DNA from: Sulfitobacter litoralis
GTDB taxonomy: Bacteria > Pseudomonadota > Alphaproteobacteria > Rhodobacterales > Rhodobacteraceae
NCBI RefSeq assembly: GCF_900103185.1
Contig: NZ_FNJD01000016.1
Location: forward strand, 24,424 to 88,423
Reading direction: 5' to 3'
DNA: 64,000 nt
Program-made: the position numbers and the translations under genes
Shown: in pieces, positions 63,483 through 64,000 of the stretch
Layout: every line of letters begins with the position of its first letter
How positions within the stretch are numbered: the first letter of the stretch is position 1
Notes under the pieces: generated by a model
The model's database searches: none
What the model was told of the DNA's origin: nothing
Seen by the model: the letters and a program-made list of their open reading frames with translations, nothing else

Positions 63483-64000
63483 ATGGCCCTATCCGGCAAG
63501 CTGACTAAGAAACTGGTCGAGAATCTCGGCGCTGGGCGGCATGGCGATGGTAACGGTCTATACTTGGTGGTCGATCCCTCAGGCGCGCGGCGTTGGATCG
63601 TGCGGGTTGTGGTCAAAAGCCAGAAGAACAAGAAAGGCGCGCCTCTGCGCACCGACTTTGGACTTGGTGGCGCGGATATCGTCACCATCAATCAAGCACG
63701 TGAGCGGGCGCTGGAATATCGCCGGATGGCCAAGCAAGGTCTGAACCCGCGTTTCAATGCCCGCCAAGAGGTTCCAACCTTTGAAGAGGTCGCTCAGCAG
63801 GTTCATATCGACCGGATGCCCACGTGGAAAAACGCCAAGCACGGACAGCAGTGGATCAACACCTTGCGCGATTACGCTTTCCCCAAAATAGGGCGCATGC
63901 CCATTGATAGCATCGACCAGCCAGAAGTGATGATGTGCCTCGCGCCGATCTGGACAGAAAAGCATGAAACTGCAAAGCGCTTGGCGCAACGTATAAAGGT
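63483..64000 (+). CDS. Tyrosine site-specific integrase, P4 type (partial, cut by window end)
   Basis: The frame stays open from the ATG at 63483 to the window edge, giving the first 172 residues. The N-terminal arm DNA-binding domain (DUF4102, about 5-90) shows HGDGNGLYLVVDPSGARRWI and FGLGGADIVTINQARERALE, and the core-binding SAM-like domain begins near residue 105 (FEEVAQQVHIDRMPTW). The catalytic domain with the Arg-His-Tyr residues lies beyond the window. It is placed 151 bases downstream of tRNA-Ser in the same direction, the classic arrangement of a genomic island or integrative element. The spacer in between is AT-rich compared with the rest. Confidence 0.93.
   Translation, partial: MALSGKLTKKLVENLGAGRHGDGNGLYLVVDPSGARRWIVRVVVKSQKNKKGAPLRTDFGLGGADIVTINQARERALEYRRMAKQGLNPRFNARQEVPTFEEVAQQVHIDRMPTWKNAKHGQQWINTLRDYAFPKIGRMPIDSIDQPEVMMCLAPIWTEKHETAKRLAQRIK

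Overview
The window reads as chromosomal DNA of a marine alphaproteobacterium of the Rhodobacteraceae (Roseobacter group). The grounds are the gene orders (glpDSTPQUVK, soxBDAG, yajC-secD-secF followed by ccmABCDG, ruvX next to ccmI), high GC with short intergenic gaps, and the protein families present. I cannot fix the genus from sequence alone. Sulfitobacter-like is only a guess.

Layout. 1-11.7 kb: a glycerol catabolism operon on the plus strand. It holds glycerol-3-phosphate dehydrogenase, a six-part glycerol ABC transporter and glycerol kinase, extended by a class I fructose-1,6-bisphosphatase and an iron-family alcohol dehydrogenase, so uptake, oxidation and gluconeogenic re-entry sit in one transcription direction. 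11.8-15.4 kb: housekeeping genes (dusA, a DUF1289 protein, ruvX, ccmI) and one small unknown gene. 15.6-21.3 kb: heterotetrameric sarcosine oxidase (soxB, D, A, G), interrupted between soxB and soxD by a small membrane-protein gene with its own promoter-like motif and terminator. 21.5-23 kb: Fe superoxide dismutase, then a two-gene unit of a small charged protein and a host-attachment-family protein. Two of these stress-like units have a GGAAC-N17-CGTT motif at almost the same distance from their start codons.

23-34 kb: LOG-family nucleotide hydrolase, LysM protein, Atm1-type exporter, DUF302 protein, Bcr/CflA-type MFS pump, and an unusually large RND pump with its adaptor. 34-43 kb: yfgM-bamB-der (outer-membrane assembly and ribosome GTPase), a TspO-like protein, serS, and the yajC-secD-secF translocon accessory genes. 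43-47 kb: cytochrome c maturation genes ccmABCDG and a DUF3445 heme-dependent N-demethylase-type protein. 47-51.5 kb: a MltB-like transglycosylase, glnB-glnA, a stand-alone NAD(P)H-hydrate dehydratase and tRNA-Leu(UAG). 51.7-57.4 kb: a low-complexity unknown protein, a CPA1 antiporter, an EstB-like serine hydrolase, a GST and an AEC transporter.

57.4-63 kb: a minus-strand housekeeping run (SPOR lipoprotein, D-Ala-D-Ala carboxypeptidase, tmk, holB, tatD, metallo-hydrolase). 63.2 kb to the end: tRNA-Ser(UGA) followed directly by a P4-type tyrosine integrase cut by the window edge, which looks like the left boundary of an integrated island whose cargo lies outside the window.

Most of the window is ordinary core genome. 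I found no CRISPR array, no complete insertion sequence and no recognisable defence system. The points most worth following are the paired stress-type promoters with their small unknown genes, the structural asymmetry of the glycerol transporter ATPases, the enlarged RND pump, and the island boundary.
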